64,000 nt of DNA from Candidatus Pseudobacter hemicellulosilyticus (GCA_029202545.1 CP119311.1:6634001-6698000), one strand, 5' to 3'. Shown: positions 17,507 to 26,905, counted from the first letter of the stretch. Made by a program: numbers and translations. Notes: generated by a model not told the origin, from the sequence alone.

Positions 17507-19021
17507 CTAAACAGCCTGCATAGCTGCTACCACCAGGTTCTGATCCCTGGTCTCCAGCAGGGATACCCCCATCAGGAACTCGTCCACTTTCCGGGCGCAC
17601 TCCCTTCCCTCACTGATAGCCCAGACCACCAGGCTCTGTCCCCGGCGCATATCACCAGCTGTAAACAGCTTCTGGATACTTGTCTGGTAATCCCGCTCGG
17701 TCGCTTTCACATTGCCCCGTTCGTCCAGTTCCACACCCAGCTCACCGAGCATGCCCTGGTGCTGGGGATGGAGGAAACCCATGGCCAGCAGGGCCAGCTC
17801 ACAGGGGATCTCCCGCTCGCTGCCCGGCACTTCCACAAACTGGGCGGGCCGGCCCTCTTCCGTGATCTTCCATTCCAGGTCCACAATCCGCAGCGCCCGC
17901 AGTTTACCCTGCTCATCACCCAGGAAGGCCTTGGTGGCCACAGACCATTTCCTTTCCACCCCTTCCTCATGGGAAGTGGAGGTCTTCAGGGTCATGGGGT
18001 AGGTAGGCCAGGGCATAAAAGCCGTCCGGCTGGCAGGCGGCATGGGCAGCAGTTCAAACTGGGTAATGCTGTCAGCGCCCTGGCGGTTGGAAGTACCTAC
18101 GCAGTCGCTCCCGGTATCTCCCCCACCAATCACCACCACGTTCTTACCGGTGGCCAGCAGGTCTTTGCTGAAAATATTGCTTTCAATGGCGGCATTGGCC
18201 AGGGGGTCTTTGCCGGCATTGCGTTTATTCTGTTGTTTCAGGAACTGCATGGCAAAATGAACGCCATCCAGCTCTTTTCCCGGAATATCCAGTCCCCGGG
18301 GAACAGTGGAACCACCCGCCAGCACAATAGCGTGGTACTCCCGGAGCAGATCGTTGATGGATATGTTCACGCCCACATTGGCGTTGCATTTAAAAACGAT
18401 CCCTTCTTCTTCCAGGATGCCCACCCTGCGGTCAATGATATTTTTTTCCAGCTTGAAATCTGGGATACCGTAACGCAGCAGCCCGCCGGGCACATCATCG
18501 CGCTCAAACACGGTAACACTATGACCGGCATAGTTCAGCTGGGCGGCTGCCGCCAGCCCTGCCGGACCGGAACCCACTACCGCCACTTTTTTGCCACTGC
18601 GCATATTGGGTTTGCGCGGTTGCACAAATCCTTTATCAAAAGCGATCTCGATAATATGTTTTTCAATTTCCTCAATGGCAATCGGCGGCTGGTTGATACC
18701 CAGCACACAGGCGGACTCACAGGGAGCCGGGCAGATCCTGCCGGTGAACTCAGGGAAATTATTGGTTGAGGTCAGGATCTCATACGCCTCTTTCCAGCTC
18801 TTGCGGTAAACAGCATCATTGAATTCAGGGATCACATTGCCCAGGGGGCAACCATTGTGACAGAAAGGAACGCCGCAGTTCATGCAGCGGGCCGACTGCT
18901 CATTGAGCTTCTGTTCGCTGAAACGCTCTACAAATTCATTGTAATGTTTCAGTCGATCTTCCACGGGCTTTTTGCCGGGCAACTCTCTGGTGAACTCTAA
19001 AAAACCGGTAGGTTTTGCCAT
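17507..19021 (-). CDS. gltD: Glutamate synthase (NADPH) small subunit
   Basis: 504 residues. It supplies electrons from NAD(P)H to the large subunit for making glutamate from glutamine and 2-oxoglutarate. The N-terminal region carries the two cysteine clusters for iron-sulfur centres (CMNCGVPFCHNGCPLGN near residue 42; GRICPAPCESACVLG near 94). Then come an FAD-binding VAVVGSGPAGLAAAAQL and an NADP-binding VVVIGGGDTGSDCVGT. It begins 48 bp after the gltB stop and is followed by a terminator, so gltBD is a two-gene operon. Confidence 0.97.
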   Translation of the reverse strand: MAKPTGFLEFTRELPGKKPVEDRLKHYNEFVERFSEQKLNEQSARCMNCGVPFCHNGCPLGNVIPEFNDAVYRKSWKEAYEILTSTNNFPEFTGRICPAPCESACVLGINQPPIAIEEIEKHIIEIAFDKGFVQPRKPNMRSGKKVAVVGSGPAGLAAAAQLNYAGHSVTVFERDDVPGGLLRYGIPDFKLEKNIIDRRVGILEEEGIVFKCNANVGVNISINDLLREYHAIVLAGGSTVPRGLDIPGKELDGVHFAMQFLKQQNKRNAGKDPLANAAIESNIFSKDLLATGKNVVVIGGGDTGSDCVGTSNRQGADSITQFELLPMPPASRTAFMPWPTYPMTLKTSTSHEEGVERKWSVATKAFLGDEQGKLRALRIVDLEWKITEEGRPAQFVEVPGSEREIPCELALLAMGFLHPQHQGMLGELGVELDERGNVKATERDYQTSIQKLFTAGDMRRGQSLVVWAISEGRECARKVDEFLMGVSLLETRDQNLVVAAMQAV

Positions 19022-19069
19022 GATACATTGATCGTTTTGCAGTGATCGTTAGTGGTTTGGTTACGGACC

Positions 19070-22000
19070 TTACTTCTGAATGGTAACGGCTTCTTTTTTC
19101 TGCAGCGCCTTTTTATAATCGGCCGGGAATACTTTCACAAAATGCTGCAGCTGGTTCTCAAAATCGTCCAGTACAAATTTGGCGACAGTACTGCCGGTAT
19201 AGGCATAATGTTTCATGATCATGTCTTTCAGCAGCGCAGCATCTTCCTGACCCACAGGATCCAGTTCTACCATCTCCCGGTTGCAGCGGGCGGGGAACTG
19301 TGCTTTCACATCATACACATACGCAATACCACCGCTCATGCCGGCTGCAAAGTTGCGCCCTGTTTCACCAAGGATCACTACCCGGCCACCGGTCATATAC
19401 TCACAGCCATGGTCGCCCGTTCCTTCCACCACCACCTGGGCGCCGGAGTTCCGGACGCCGAAACGTTCACCCGCTTTACCCCTGATATAGGCTTCACCGG
19501 AAGTAGCGCCATAGAAGGCCACGTTACCGACAATGATATTTTCCTCCGGCACATAGGACGCCTGCTTGGGCGGATAAACGATCAGCTTGGCGCCGCTAAG
19601 CCCCTTACCGAAGTAATCGTTGGCATCCCCTTCCAGTTCCAGGGTCACGCCACTGGTATTGAAAGCGCCGAAACTCTGGCCGGCCGTTCCTGTAAAGTTG
19701 AAATGCAGGGTATCTTCAGGCAATCCTTCTGCTTTGTATTTCTTGGTGATCTCGTTGGAGAGAATAGTGCCCACCGTCCTGTCTATATTCCGGATGGGGA
19801 AGCTGGCGGCAATACGCTCCTGCTTTTCGATGGCAGGTTTCGCCGCTTCCAGCAGTTTCCAGTCCAGCACAGATTCCAGTCCATGGTCCTGGCTCTCCTG
19901 GTTGTACAGGCCGGTAAATTCAGAAGCGGGCTCACGGTAAAGGATGGGCGACAGGTCCAGCTTACTATATTTCCAGTGATTGATATTGTCGCGCATCTCC
20001 AGGTTATCCACCTGGCCAATCATTTCATTCACGGTACGGAAGCCCAGCTCTGCCATGATCTCCCGCAACTCCTGTGTGATGAAGCGGAAGAAATTCACTA
20101 CATGGTCAGGATTCCCGTTGAAGCGCTTGCGCAGCTCAGGATCCTGGGTAGCCACTCCCACCGGGCAGGTATTGAGATGGCATTTGCGCATCATGATACA
20201 GCCTTCCACTATCAGGGCGGCCGTGGCCACACCCCATTCTTCTGCACCCAGCAGGGCGGCAACGGCAATATCACGACCGGTCTTCATCTGGCCATCGGCC
20301 TGCAGGACAACGCGGCTGCGCAGTTTGTTCTTCACCAGGGTCTGGTGGCTTTCCGCCAGGCCCAGCTCCCAGGGGAGACCTGCATGCTTGATGGAACTCA
20401 GCGGCGATGCGCCGGTGCCCCCATCAAATCCGGATACCAGGATCACATCCGCCTTGGCCTTGGCTACACCGGCGGCAATAGTGCCTACACCGGCTTTGGA
20501 CACCAGCTTCACGTTGATGCGGGCGGCACGGTTGGCATTCTTCAGGTCGAAGATCAGCTGCGCCAGGTCCTCAATGGAATAAATATCGTGGTGCGGCGGC
20601 GGGGAGATCAGGCCCACACCGGGCGTTGAGTGTCTTGTTTTACCGATCCATTCATCTACCTTATGGCCGGGCAGCTGACCGCCCTCACCGGGCTTGGCGC
20701 CCTGGGCCATTTTGATCTGCAGTTCATCGGCCTCTGTCAGGTAGTAACTGGTAACCCCAAAGCGGGCGGAAGCCACCTGTTTGATGGCGCTCCGCATGGA
20801 ATCACCATTGGGCAGCTTCTCATAGCGTGCCTCATCTTCCCCACCCTCACCGGTATTGCTCTTGCCGCCCAGGCGGTTCATGGCAATGGCCAGCGTGGTA
20901 TGCGCTTCCCAGGAAATTGACCCAAAGGACATAGCCCCGGTAGCAAAGCGACGGTAGATGTTCTCCGCCGGCTCCACCTCATCAATGGAGATAGAGGGAC
21001 GGAGGCGGCTGAACCGGAAAAGACTGCGGAGGGTGCAGGCTTTCTCCGACTGGTCGTTCACCAGCTTGGAATATTTTTTGAACGTATTGTAATCGTTCAT
21101 CTTGGTACTGTGCTGCAGCAGGTGGATGGTATTGGGGTTGAAGAGGTGGAACTCACCCTTCCTTTTCCACTGGTAGATACCGCCTACGGGTAAGCGATCT
21201 GCCGGCACGTCCTTCTTGCTGAAAGCAAAATAGTGCTTGGCCAGTGTTTCCCTGGCAATTTCATCCAGGCCCATCCCTTCAATACGGGAAGTGGCGCCGG
21301 TGAAATATTTATCTACCACTTCCTTGTTGATGCCAATGATCTCAAAGATCTGCGCTCCCTGGTAGGACTGCAGGGTGGAGATACCCATTTTGGAGAACAC
21401 CTTCAGCAGCCCTTCATTCACGGCCTTGATATAGTTCTTCTTCAGGTATTCCACATCCAGTTCAGTATCCAGCTTGCCGTTCATTTTCAGGTCACGGATA
21501 GTGGACAACGCCAGGTAAGGGTTGATGGCGGTAGCGCCAAAGGCTACAAGACAGGCGAAGTGATGCACTTCCCATACATCGCCGGCCTCTACCACAATGC
21601 CCACCTTACCACGCAATCCTTTCCGGATCAGGTGGTGATGGATAGCAGCGGTCGCCAGGAGTGAAGGAATGGGTGCGTGATCAGAGTCAATAGCCCTGTC
21701 CTGCAGGATCAGCACTTCAAAGCCATCTTCCGCAGCGTCTACAGCATACCGGCAGATCCGGTCCAGCGCGGCTTTCAGCCTGCCGGGTTTACCATCGGCC
21801 CGGAAATAACATTGCAGGGTCTTGGCCTGGAATACGCCGGTATCAATACTGCGCAGGGTTTCCAGCTCCAGGTTATTGAGTACCGGGTGCTTCAGCGCCA
21901 CCGTATGGCAACTCAGCGGATCTTCCTGCAGGAGCATGCCGTTATAGCCTACAAAGGTGGCCAGCGACATGACCATTCTTTCTCGGATGGGATCAATGGG

Positions 22001-23584
22001 CGGGTTGGTCACCTGTGCAAAAAGTTGTTTGAAATAGCTGGTCAGGTGCTGGGGCTGATCACTCAGCACAGCCAGCGGTGCATCAGTACCCATGGAGCCG
22101 ATAGGCTCTTTACCATCCAGGGCCATAGAGGCGATGATGATATCCTGGTCTTCGATGCTGAAGCCAAATGCTTTCTGGTATTTGAACACCTGGTCGTGTT
22201 CCAGGTGGGTGAACATTACGCGGGGAGCCGGCAGTTCATTGAGCCGGATCTTGTATTTGTTGAGCCATTCGCCATAGGGCTTCTGCGAGCAGATGCCGCG
22301 TTTCAGTTCGGCATCGCTGATGATACGTCCCTGCTCCATGTCCACTACGAACATCTTGCCGGGCTGCAGGCGGCCTTTCTCTTTGATCAGCGTGGGGTGG
22401 ACCGGCAGTACGCCTGTTTCGGAAGCCATGATCACACGGTCGTCCGTAGTCACGCAGTAGCGGGAAGGACGCAGACCGTTCCGGTCCAGGGTGGCGCCAA
22501 TCATACGGCCGTCCGTGAAAGAGATAGAAGCAGGACCATCCCAGGGCTCCATCATGGAGGCATGGAATTCATAGAACGCTTTTTTCACCGGGTCCATATC
22601 TTCATTGCCATCCCACGCTTCAGGGATCAGCATCATCATCACATGCGGCAGGGAGCGACCGGTGAGCGTTAACAGTTCCACCATATTGTCCAGGCAGGCG
22701 GAGTCCGACTGGCCCTCCGTTACAATGGGCAGCAGCATTTCCATCTCTTCTTTGGAGAAGTACTTGGTAGTAAAGCTGTGTTCGTTGGTGCGGAGCCAGT
22801 TGAGATTACCCTGCAGGGTGTTGATCTCCCCGTTATGGGCAATAAAGCGGAAAGGCTGGGCCAGTTTCCAGGAAGGGAAAGTGTTGGTTGCAAACCGGGA
22901 GTGTACGAGGCCAAAGGCGCTCACCACCCTCTTGTTACTAAGATCCGGAAAATAATTGCGCACCTGGTTACTGGTGAGCTGACCTTTGTACACCACGGTT
23001 TTGTAAGAAAGAGAGGCGATATAGAAACCGATAGCGTCCTTGCGGACGGTATTGTTAATGAGGTGGCTGGCATAATTGCGCAGCAGGAAGAGCTTACGCT
23101 CAAAATCGTCCGGGTTGGTGATATGGTCCGGGCAGGCGATAAAGACCTGTTCCATTTCCGGCTCCACGCTGAGCGCCGTAGCGCCAATACCATCGGGATT
23201 CACAGGGACCTTTCGGTACACCAGGATCTCCAGGCCCAGTTTTTCAGCAGCACGGTTGAAGATATCCCTGCATTCTTCGCGGAGACGGATCTCACGGGGA
23301 AAGAAGACCACCCCCACGCCGTAACGGCCAAATGGCGGCAAGGGTACACCCAGACGAATACATTCGTCGAAGAAAAACTCATGCGGGGTCTGGATCATGA
23401 TACCGGCGCCATCGCCTGTATTACTCTCACAGCCGCAGGCGCCCCGGTGTTCCATATTTTCCAATACGGTGAGGGCATCCGAAATGTGCTGGTGGGATTT
23501 GTGGCCTTTGATATTTGCTACGAAACCGATACCACAGGCGTCACGCTCAAAGGAGGGATCATATAAACCCTGGTTGCTTGCCAT
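19070..23584 (-). CDS. gltB: Glutamate synthase large subunit
   Basis: 1504 residues, normal for the family. The class-II amidotransferase nucleophile is Cys17 in FERDACGIGFVANIKG; the 16 residues before it would be removed on maturation. Downstream are the central domain, the FMN-binding synthase domain (GGKSNTGEGGEDEARY, QGAKPGEGGQLPGHKV, SGFDGGTGASPL) and the 3Fe-4S cysteines in CIMMRKCHLNTCPVGVA. The C-terminal beta-helix (GNVAFYGATSGEAYIRG) completes the fold. First gene of gltBD; its promoter must lie in 23585-23720, where an A/T-rich segment has only near-matches to the -7 consensus. Confidence 0.97.
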   Translation of the reverse strand: MASNQGLYDPSFERDACGIGFVANIKGHKSHQHISDALTVLENMEHRGACGCESNTGDGAGIMIQTPHEFFFDECIRLGVPLPPFGRYGVGVVFFPREIRLREECRDIFNRAAEKLGLEILVYRKVPVNPDGIGATALSVEPEMEQVFIACPDHITNPDDFERKLFLLRNYASHLINNTVRKDAIGFYIASLSYKTVVYKGQLTSNQVRNYFPDLSNKRVVSAFGLVHSRFATNTFPSWKLAQPFRFIAHNGEINTLQGNLNWLRTNEHSFTTKYFSKEEMEMLLPIVTEGQSDSACLDNMVELLTLTGRSLPHVMMMLIPEAWDGNEDMDPVKKAFYEFHASMMEPWDGPASISFTDGRMIGATLDRNGLRPSRYCVTTDDRVIMASETGVLPVHPTLIKEKGRLQPGKMFVVDMEQGRIISDAELKRGICSQKPYGEWLNKYKIRLNELPAPRVMFTHLEHDQVFKYQKAFGFSIEDQDIIIASMALDGKEPIGSMGTDAPLAVLSDQPQHLTSYFKQLFAQVTNPPIDPIRERMVMSLATFVGYNGMLLQEDPLSCHTVALKHPVLNNLELETLRSIDTGVFQAKTLQCYFRADGKPGRLKAALDRICRYAVDAAEDGFEVLILQDRAIDSDHAPIPSLLATAAIHHHLIRKGLRGKVGIVVEAGDVWEVHHFACLVAFGATAINPYLALSTIRDLKMNGKLDTELDVEYLKKNYIKAVNEGLLKVFSKMGISTLQSYQGAQIFEIIGINKEVVDKYFTGATSRIEGMGLDEIARETLAKHYFAFSKKDVPADRLPVGGIYQWKRKGEFHLFNPNTIHLLQHSTKMNDYNTFKKYSKLVNDQSEKACTLRSLFRFSRLRPSISIDEVEPAENIYRRFATGAMSFGSISWEAHTTLAIAMNRLGGKSNTGEGGEDEARYEKLPNGDSMRSAIKQVASARFGVTSYYLTEADELQIKMAQGAKPGEGGQLPGHKVDEWIGKTRHSTPGVGLISPPPHHDIYSIEDLAQLIFDLKNANRAARINVKLVSKAGVGTIAAGVAKAKADVILVSGFDGGTGASPLSSIKHAGLPWELGLAESHQTLVKNKLRSRVVLQADGQMKTGRDIAVAALLGAEEWGVATAALIVEGCIMMRKCHLNTCPVGVATQDPELRKRFNGNPDHVVNFFRFITQELREIMAELGFRTVNEMIGQVDNLEMRDNINHWKYSKLDLSPILYREPASEFTGLYNQESQDHGLESVLDWKLLEAAKPAIEKQERIAASFPIRNIDRTVGTILSNEITKKYKAEGLPEDTLHFNFTGTAGQSFGAFNTSGVTLELEGDANDYFGKGLSGAKLIVYPPKQASYVPEENIIVGNVAFYGATSGEAYIRGKAGERFGVRNSGAQVVVEGTGDHGCEYMTGGRVVILGETGRNFAAGMSGGIAYVYDVKAQFPARCNREMVELDPVGQEDAALLKDMIMKHYAYTGSTVAKFVLDDFENQLQHFVKVFPADYKKALQKKEAVTIQK

Positions 23585-24117
23585 CGTTAATGTGCTGTTT
23601 TAAAATTTATTCAATAAAATCAGCGCTTTTTAAAACGAATCTTAAAAAGCGAGCAAGCAACGTTCTAAAAATACAACAAAAAGATATTATTACCGTGGAT
23701 TTATTCAATTATTTTCCACACTAACAAGCATTAGTAAACCTGCGGGAAAAGAAATGCGGGAACGTAATGTAGTTTTTTTCCGGGACACGGCAATAGGTTG
23801 CCGATCGGCGCGCGCCGGAAATGAGGCGGGAAGCGGACAAAGGAAAAGATGGCGCGCCACTGAAGGCAGGGCTGGCGGTATTTTCCCGGCATAGCCCGGG
23901 AGCCGGCCGGTGGAATTCCCCGGGCAGCAGCCATTTGCCGGCAACACTGTGCTTGTTCCGGGAAACGGATAGTGCAGGCTAGTAAGCCCGGGACAGCAGG
24001 GACAGCCACCATTTGCCGGCAACACGGCGGCTGTTCCGGGATTAGGGATAGTGCAGGTAGTAAATGCAGGACAGCAGCGGCGCCCGGGAAACGCCCGCTG
24101 GACCGGACCGGCTACCC
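23585..24117. other. Long intergenic stretch upstream of gltB
   Basis: About 530 bp without a credible gene. The gltB-proximal 130 bp are A/T-rich and should hold the gltB promoter. From about 23760 the DNA becomes much more G/C-rich and contains the tandem 78-bp duplication listed separately. Short open frames over the repeats encode Cys/Pro/Gly-rich peptides and look spurious. Confidence 0.6.
23931..24078. repeat. Two-copy 78-bp tandem direct repeat
   Basis: Unit 1 starts at 23931 and unit 2 at 24009, a period of 78 bp. Shared blocks in order are CCATTTGCCGGCAACAC, GTTCCGGGA, GGATAGTGCAGG, TAGTAA and GGACAGCAG, separated by short diverged spacers. The copies lie between gltB and the 3' end of a lipoprotein gene. 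Confidence 0.8.
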
Positions 24118-24948
24118 TTAATCGATATCGTACTTGTAGAAGAAGGTCAGGTCGTCATTGCTGTTCTTACCCAGCAGCATACCAAAGAGCTCACCCCGGT
24201 TATGTGGCAGCCGGCCAATGTCTTCAGCCATTTGCGCAAAGGCCAGCCGGTTATTGGCCAGGGTACCGGCAGGCAGGCATTCCCCTTCGCATTCCACAAA
24301 GTGGCCCGTGACGGGATGTTCGGTCTGCCCTTCTTTGCGATAGGCATTCTTTTCAAAGTAGGCGTATTCCCAACGACCGGCATCCGCCAGTTGCAGGTCC
24401 AGCAGGGGATCCGTCAGGTCCAGCGGCACAGTCAGCACCACACTCCGGTCTGCATTGGGGATCACCACGGAGGGTTTCCACTGATGACTGACCCTGCCCG
24501 TAGGACCATCAATGTTGAGCCCCTTGTCCCTGTCGGCCGGAACAACCAGCTCCTTTGTCAGGGCGTAGTTCATGCCAATGGAAGAGCCGGTTGCAGCTGA
24601 ATGGGTGTAGATGGTCAGTCGGGCCGTCCAGTTGCCATTGGCCAGGCCTGCAAGGTCCGCCTGGAGCCATTTGTTGGTTCGTCCCATAATTATCCGTGCG
24701 GGCTGAGCGGAACCAGCCGGTTGCAGGGAAATGACGGCCGAGTCCACCAGGGAAAAAGAGATAGTACCCGGCGGAAAACTGACCTGCAACTTGCCGGCCT
24801 CCGGTTTCGGTTCCGGCTCATCGTTGTCCTTACCCTCTTTTCTACAGGCATTCAATCCGGCCAGAAAACCGGCTAAGAGCAAGGTCATCAGTATCCGATC
24901 CCATGAGGAACTGCCCGGCCTGGATAATGAAAATGAAGTTTGTTTCAT
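24118..24948 (-). CDS. Lipoprotein of unknown function (paralogue A)
   Basis: 276 residues. The N-terminus has a long basic/polar lead, then a hydrophobic segment ending in LNAC (lipidated Cys about 35) and a charged linker (RKEGKDNDEPEPKPE) that may act as a surface-export signal. The body (about 55-276) is predicted mainly beta and is clearly related to the neighbouring gene at 25058-25819: both share a VDSAV motif, a (D/H)(R/H)SVVLTVPL-type motif, a C-x3-C pair (CEGEC here) and the C-terminal FFYxYD ending. I recognise no named family. It reads toward the gltB repeat region. Function unknown; a pair of surface-exposed beta-sandwich lipoproteins is an inference. Confidence 0.75.
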   Translation of the reverse strand: MKQTSFSLSRPGSSSWDRILMTLLLAGFLAGLNACRKEGKDNDEPEPKPEAGKLQVSFPPGTISFSLVDSAVISLQPAGSAQPARIIMGRTNKWLQADLAGLANGNWTARLTIYTHSAATGSSIGMNYALTKELVVPADRDKGLNIDGPTGRVSHQWKPSVVIPNADRSVVLTVPLDLTDPLLDLQLADAGRWEYAYFEKNAYRKEGQTEHPVTGHFVECEGECLPAGTLANNRLAFAQMAEDIGRLPHNRGELFGMLLGKNSNDDLTFFYKYDID

Positions 24949-25057
24949 GTGGTTGTTTGTTGACTATGTTTTTGGGAAGATGAATAACAGTCCTTACAAG
25001 CGGCAATTGCCTGGCGCCGGCAGCGGGGACCAGCAGGGGCCCTGGTTATAGCAACCC

Positions 25058-25819
25058 TCAGCGATCATACTGGTAGAAGAACTCAACCTTCTCGCCGGTG
25101 CCGCTATTGGCCACCCAGCCGCTGACCTCGGCATTGTCCCAGGCTTTGCTGCCAAGGGTTTCCACAAAGGGCAGGAAGGCTGTGCTGTTGCTGATGATGC
25201 GGTCAGCGCCATAACAGCTGCCAGGACATTCCCAGGCGTGAATGGCAATAAATTCATTACCTCCGTTGCCATATTTGGCGGCTATCCGCTCAAGCTGGAA
25301 CTGGTCCCAGCGGGTATCCTGCAGCAGGAATTCGAAGTAGGGATTTTTGGGGTTAAGGGGAACGGTGAGCAATACGCTGTGATCGGGATCGGCCAGCACA
25401 ATGAATTTTTCCCAGGGGTCTTGCGGGCCGGCACCGGGACCAGCAACTACGACCAGTGAATCCTCCCGGTAAGGAATGGTAAATTTTTTATCCAGCTGGT
25501 AACGACCGCTGGTAGTGGCATTGCCATCGGCCAGCTGCGCATATACATACAATTCAGCCCTGTATTTACCGGCGGAAAGGCCGTCAATGCTGGTCTGCCA
25601 ATGGTTGGCCCCTTTGATCAGCCGCTGGAAGACCGGGTTATTGCTGCCTTCCTTATGAAAAAGCACTACAGCGGAATCTACCTGGCTGAAGGGGATGGTC
25701 TGGCCGTTGAACTGGAGCCGGAAAGTATCGGCGGGAGGTTTGGGTGGCTGGTCCTTATCTTTTTTACAGGCGGACAGGAAAAGGACAGTTGTTAAAGCGA
25801 TAATGGTAAAGCGGTTCAT
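25058..25819 (-). CDS. Lipoprotein of unknown function (paralogue B)
   Basis: 253 residues from ATG 25819 (MNRFTIIALTTVLFLSAC), chosen because it creates a clean lipoprotein signal with Cys18; the frame is open further upstream but codes for an implausible leader there. The sequence after the Cys is KKDKDQPPKPP, a Lys/Asp-rich start resembling Bacteroidota lipoprotein export signals. It shares with the downstream gene (24118-24948) the F-x2-VDSAV start, HSVLLTVPLNPKNP, a CPGSC pair matching CEGEC, and the ending FFYQYD. The two genes are 109 bp apart on the same strand and look like an old tandem duplication. No enzymatic motif seen. Confidence 0.78.
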   Translation of the reverse strand: MNRFTIIALTTVLFLSACKKDKDQPPKPPADTFRLQFNGQTIPFSQVDSAVVLFHKEGSNNPVFQRLIKGANHWQTSIDGLSAGKYRAELYVYAQLADGNATTSGRYQLDKKFTIPYREDSLVVVAGPGAGPQDPWEKFIVLADPDHSVLLTVPLNPKNPYFEFLLQDTRWDQFQLERIAAKYGNGGNEFIAIHAWECPGSCYGADRIISNSTAFLPFVETLGSKAWDNAEVSGWVANSGTGEKVEFFYQYDR

Positions 25820-26026
25820 GTTGAGTAATTTTTCAATTTCATATATTGACAACATTTTTACCCCAAATGTGCAACCGTAAAAAGGCAACATAAACCGTTC
25901 TGTCAAAAAAACGGGCTGAACCGGTGGAATCCGCTTCCCTACCGTATTTTTTGGTGCTTTACCACATAAAAAAATGGGAAATAAAGGCAATGCCGGAATT
26001 GGCGGATTGGTATAGTTTTCGCGAGT

Positions 26027-26053
26027 TTTGCAATACAATTATCTGTAACTTTG
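26027..26053 (+). promoter_or_regulatory. Promoter for the first coiled-coil gene
   Basis: TAACTTTG at 26046-26053 matches TAnnTTTG exactly; a TTTG at 26027-26030 stands 15 nt upstream, slightly closer than usual. The ATG follows 13 nt after the box. Confidence 0.5.
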
Positions 26054-26066
26054 AAAATAACAGTCA

Positions 26067-26423
26067 ATGACAACCGTAAATATGAGTATGACCAGCAATA
26101 TCAGGATGTACAATATCTTCAGGAAGGACCTGAACCTGGGAGATGAGAAAGCGCTTGAGTTGGTGCAGTCCATTGAACAGTCCGCTCAGCAGGGAAAAGA
26201 GGAACTGGCTACCAAATCATTTGTAAAGGAGGAAATCCTTGCTACCAGGCAATTTGTAAAGGAGGAGATCCATGCAGTCAAAACCGAGATCCACCAACTG
26301 GAAGTCAAGCTCACCAACCGGATCACCGATATATACCGGACCATCTGGGGCGCCGCAGCGGCGCAATTCCTGGCCATGATCTGCGCCTTGATAGCCATTG
26401 TGCGGTTTATGCAGCATAATTAG
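26067..26423 (+). CDS. Small coiled-coil membrane-anchored protein (DUF1640-like), copy 1
   Basis: 118 residues. After a short N-terminal helix region (NIRMYNIFRKDLNLGDEKAL) there is a charged coiled coil made of 11-residue units (ELATKSFVKEE, ILATRQFVKEE, IHAVKTEIHQL), then a C-terminal hydrophobic helix (about 95-114, AAAAQFLAMICALIAIVRF) that should anchor it in the membrane. This resembles bacterial DUF1640/CCDC90-like proteins, whose function is unknown. A paralogue follows 53 bp downstream. Alternative starts at the two Met codons just inside the frame (26082, 26088) cannot be excluded. Confidence 0.7.
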   Translation: MTTVNMSMTSNIRMYNIFRKDLNLGDEKALELVQSIEQSAQQGKEELATKSFVKEEILATRQFVKEEIHAVKTEIHQLEVKLTNRITDIYRTIWGAAAAQFLAMICALIAIVRFMQHN

Positions 26424-26476
26424 GCACTGTACTGCTTTTTACACTAAAAGCATATTTTTAAAAAATAGTTAACGCT

Positions 26477-26842
26477 ATGAGTACATCCAATCACCTTAAA
26501 ATGTACAATATCTTACGAAAGGATTTGAATCTGGGAGAAGAGCAAGCGCTTGAAATGGTATTATCTATTGAAGACACCGCTCAGCAGGGAAAGGAGGAGT
26601 GGGTTACCAGGCAGATGCTAAAGGAGGAAATCCTGGCCACCAAATCCTTCGTAAAGGAGGAAATCCTGGCTACCAAATCCTTTGTAAAGGAGGAGCTGCT
26701 GCTGACCAAATCAAGCCTGCAGAAAGAAATGCAACATTTGGAAGTCAGGCTGCTCCGGACCATCTGGGGTACAGCGGTAGCCCAGTTCCTCGCCACGGTG
26801 GGCGCTACGCTTGCCATAGTGCGTTTTGCCATGATGAAATAA
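26477..26842 (+). CDS. Small coiled-coil membrane-anchored protein (DUF1640-like), copy 2
   Basis: 121 residues, clearly a duplicate of the preceding gene: same start (HLKMYNILRKDLNLGEEQAL), same C-terminal helix (TIWGTAVAQFLATVGATLAI). It has three consecutive 11-residue units (LKEEILATKSF, VKEEILATKSF, VKEELLLTKSS) where copy 1 has two well-preserved ones. Two of these units are almost identical at DNA level, listed as a repeat. Such hendecads form right-handed or near-straight coiled coils. Function unknown; a membrane-tethered homo- or hetero-oligomer with copy 1 is a reasonable guess. Confidence 0.7.
   Translation: MSTSNHLKMYNILRKDLNLGEEQALEMVLSIEDTAQQGKEEWVTRQMLKEEILATKSFVKEEILATKSFVKEELLLTKSSLQKEMQHLEVRLLRTIWGTAVAQFLATVGATLAIVRFAMMK
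26620..26685 (+). repeat. 33-bp tandem repeat inside the second coiled-coil gene
   Basis: Two adjacent 33-bp units start at 26620 and 26653 and differ at only two positions, both synonymous. Each codes for one 11-residue coiled-coil unit, so the copy number can change without breaking the frame. Confidence 0.85.
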
Positions 26843-26865
26843 TGCCAGGCAAGGCCCGGCATTAT
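26839..26865 (+). terminator. Hairpin overlapping the stop of the second coiled-coil gene
   Basis: Perfect 8-bp stem ATAATGCC (26839-26846) / GGCATTAT (26858-26865) with an 11-nt loop. There is no T-run after it, so termination is uncertain. Confidence 0.35.
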
Positions 26866-26905
26866 CCATTCAATTCTCTATTGGTTATTGCCCCTACTTC
26901 CGCTC

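Noticed and set aside
19052..20629. 525-codon plus-strand frame
   Set aside because: Antisense to gltB, whose FMN and iron-sulfur motifs are intact.
23705..24025. Minus-strand frame across the 78-bp repeats, rich in Cys, Pro and Gly
   Set aside because: It covers a G/C-rich repeat and has no signal peptide or family features; likely chance.
23931..26685. Repeats that might suggest a CRISPR array
   Set aside because: Only two units of 78 bp in one place and two of 33 bp inside a gene; there are no unique spacers between short identical repeats and no cas genes.
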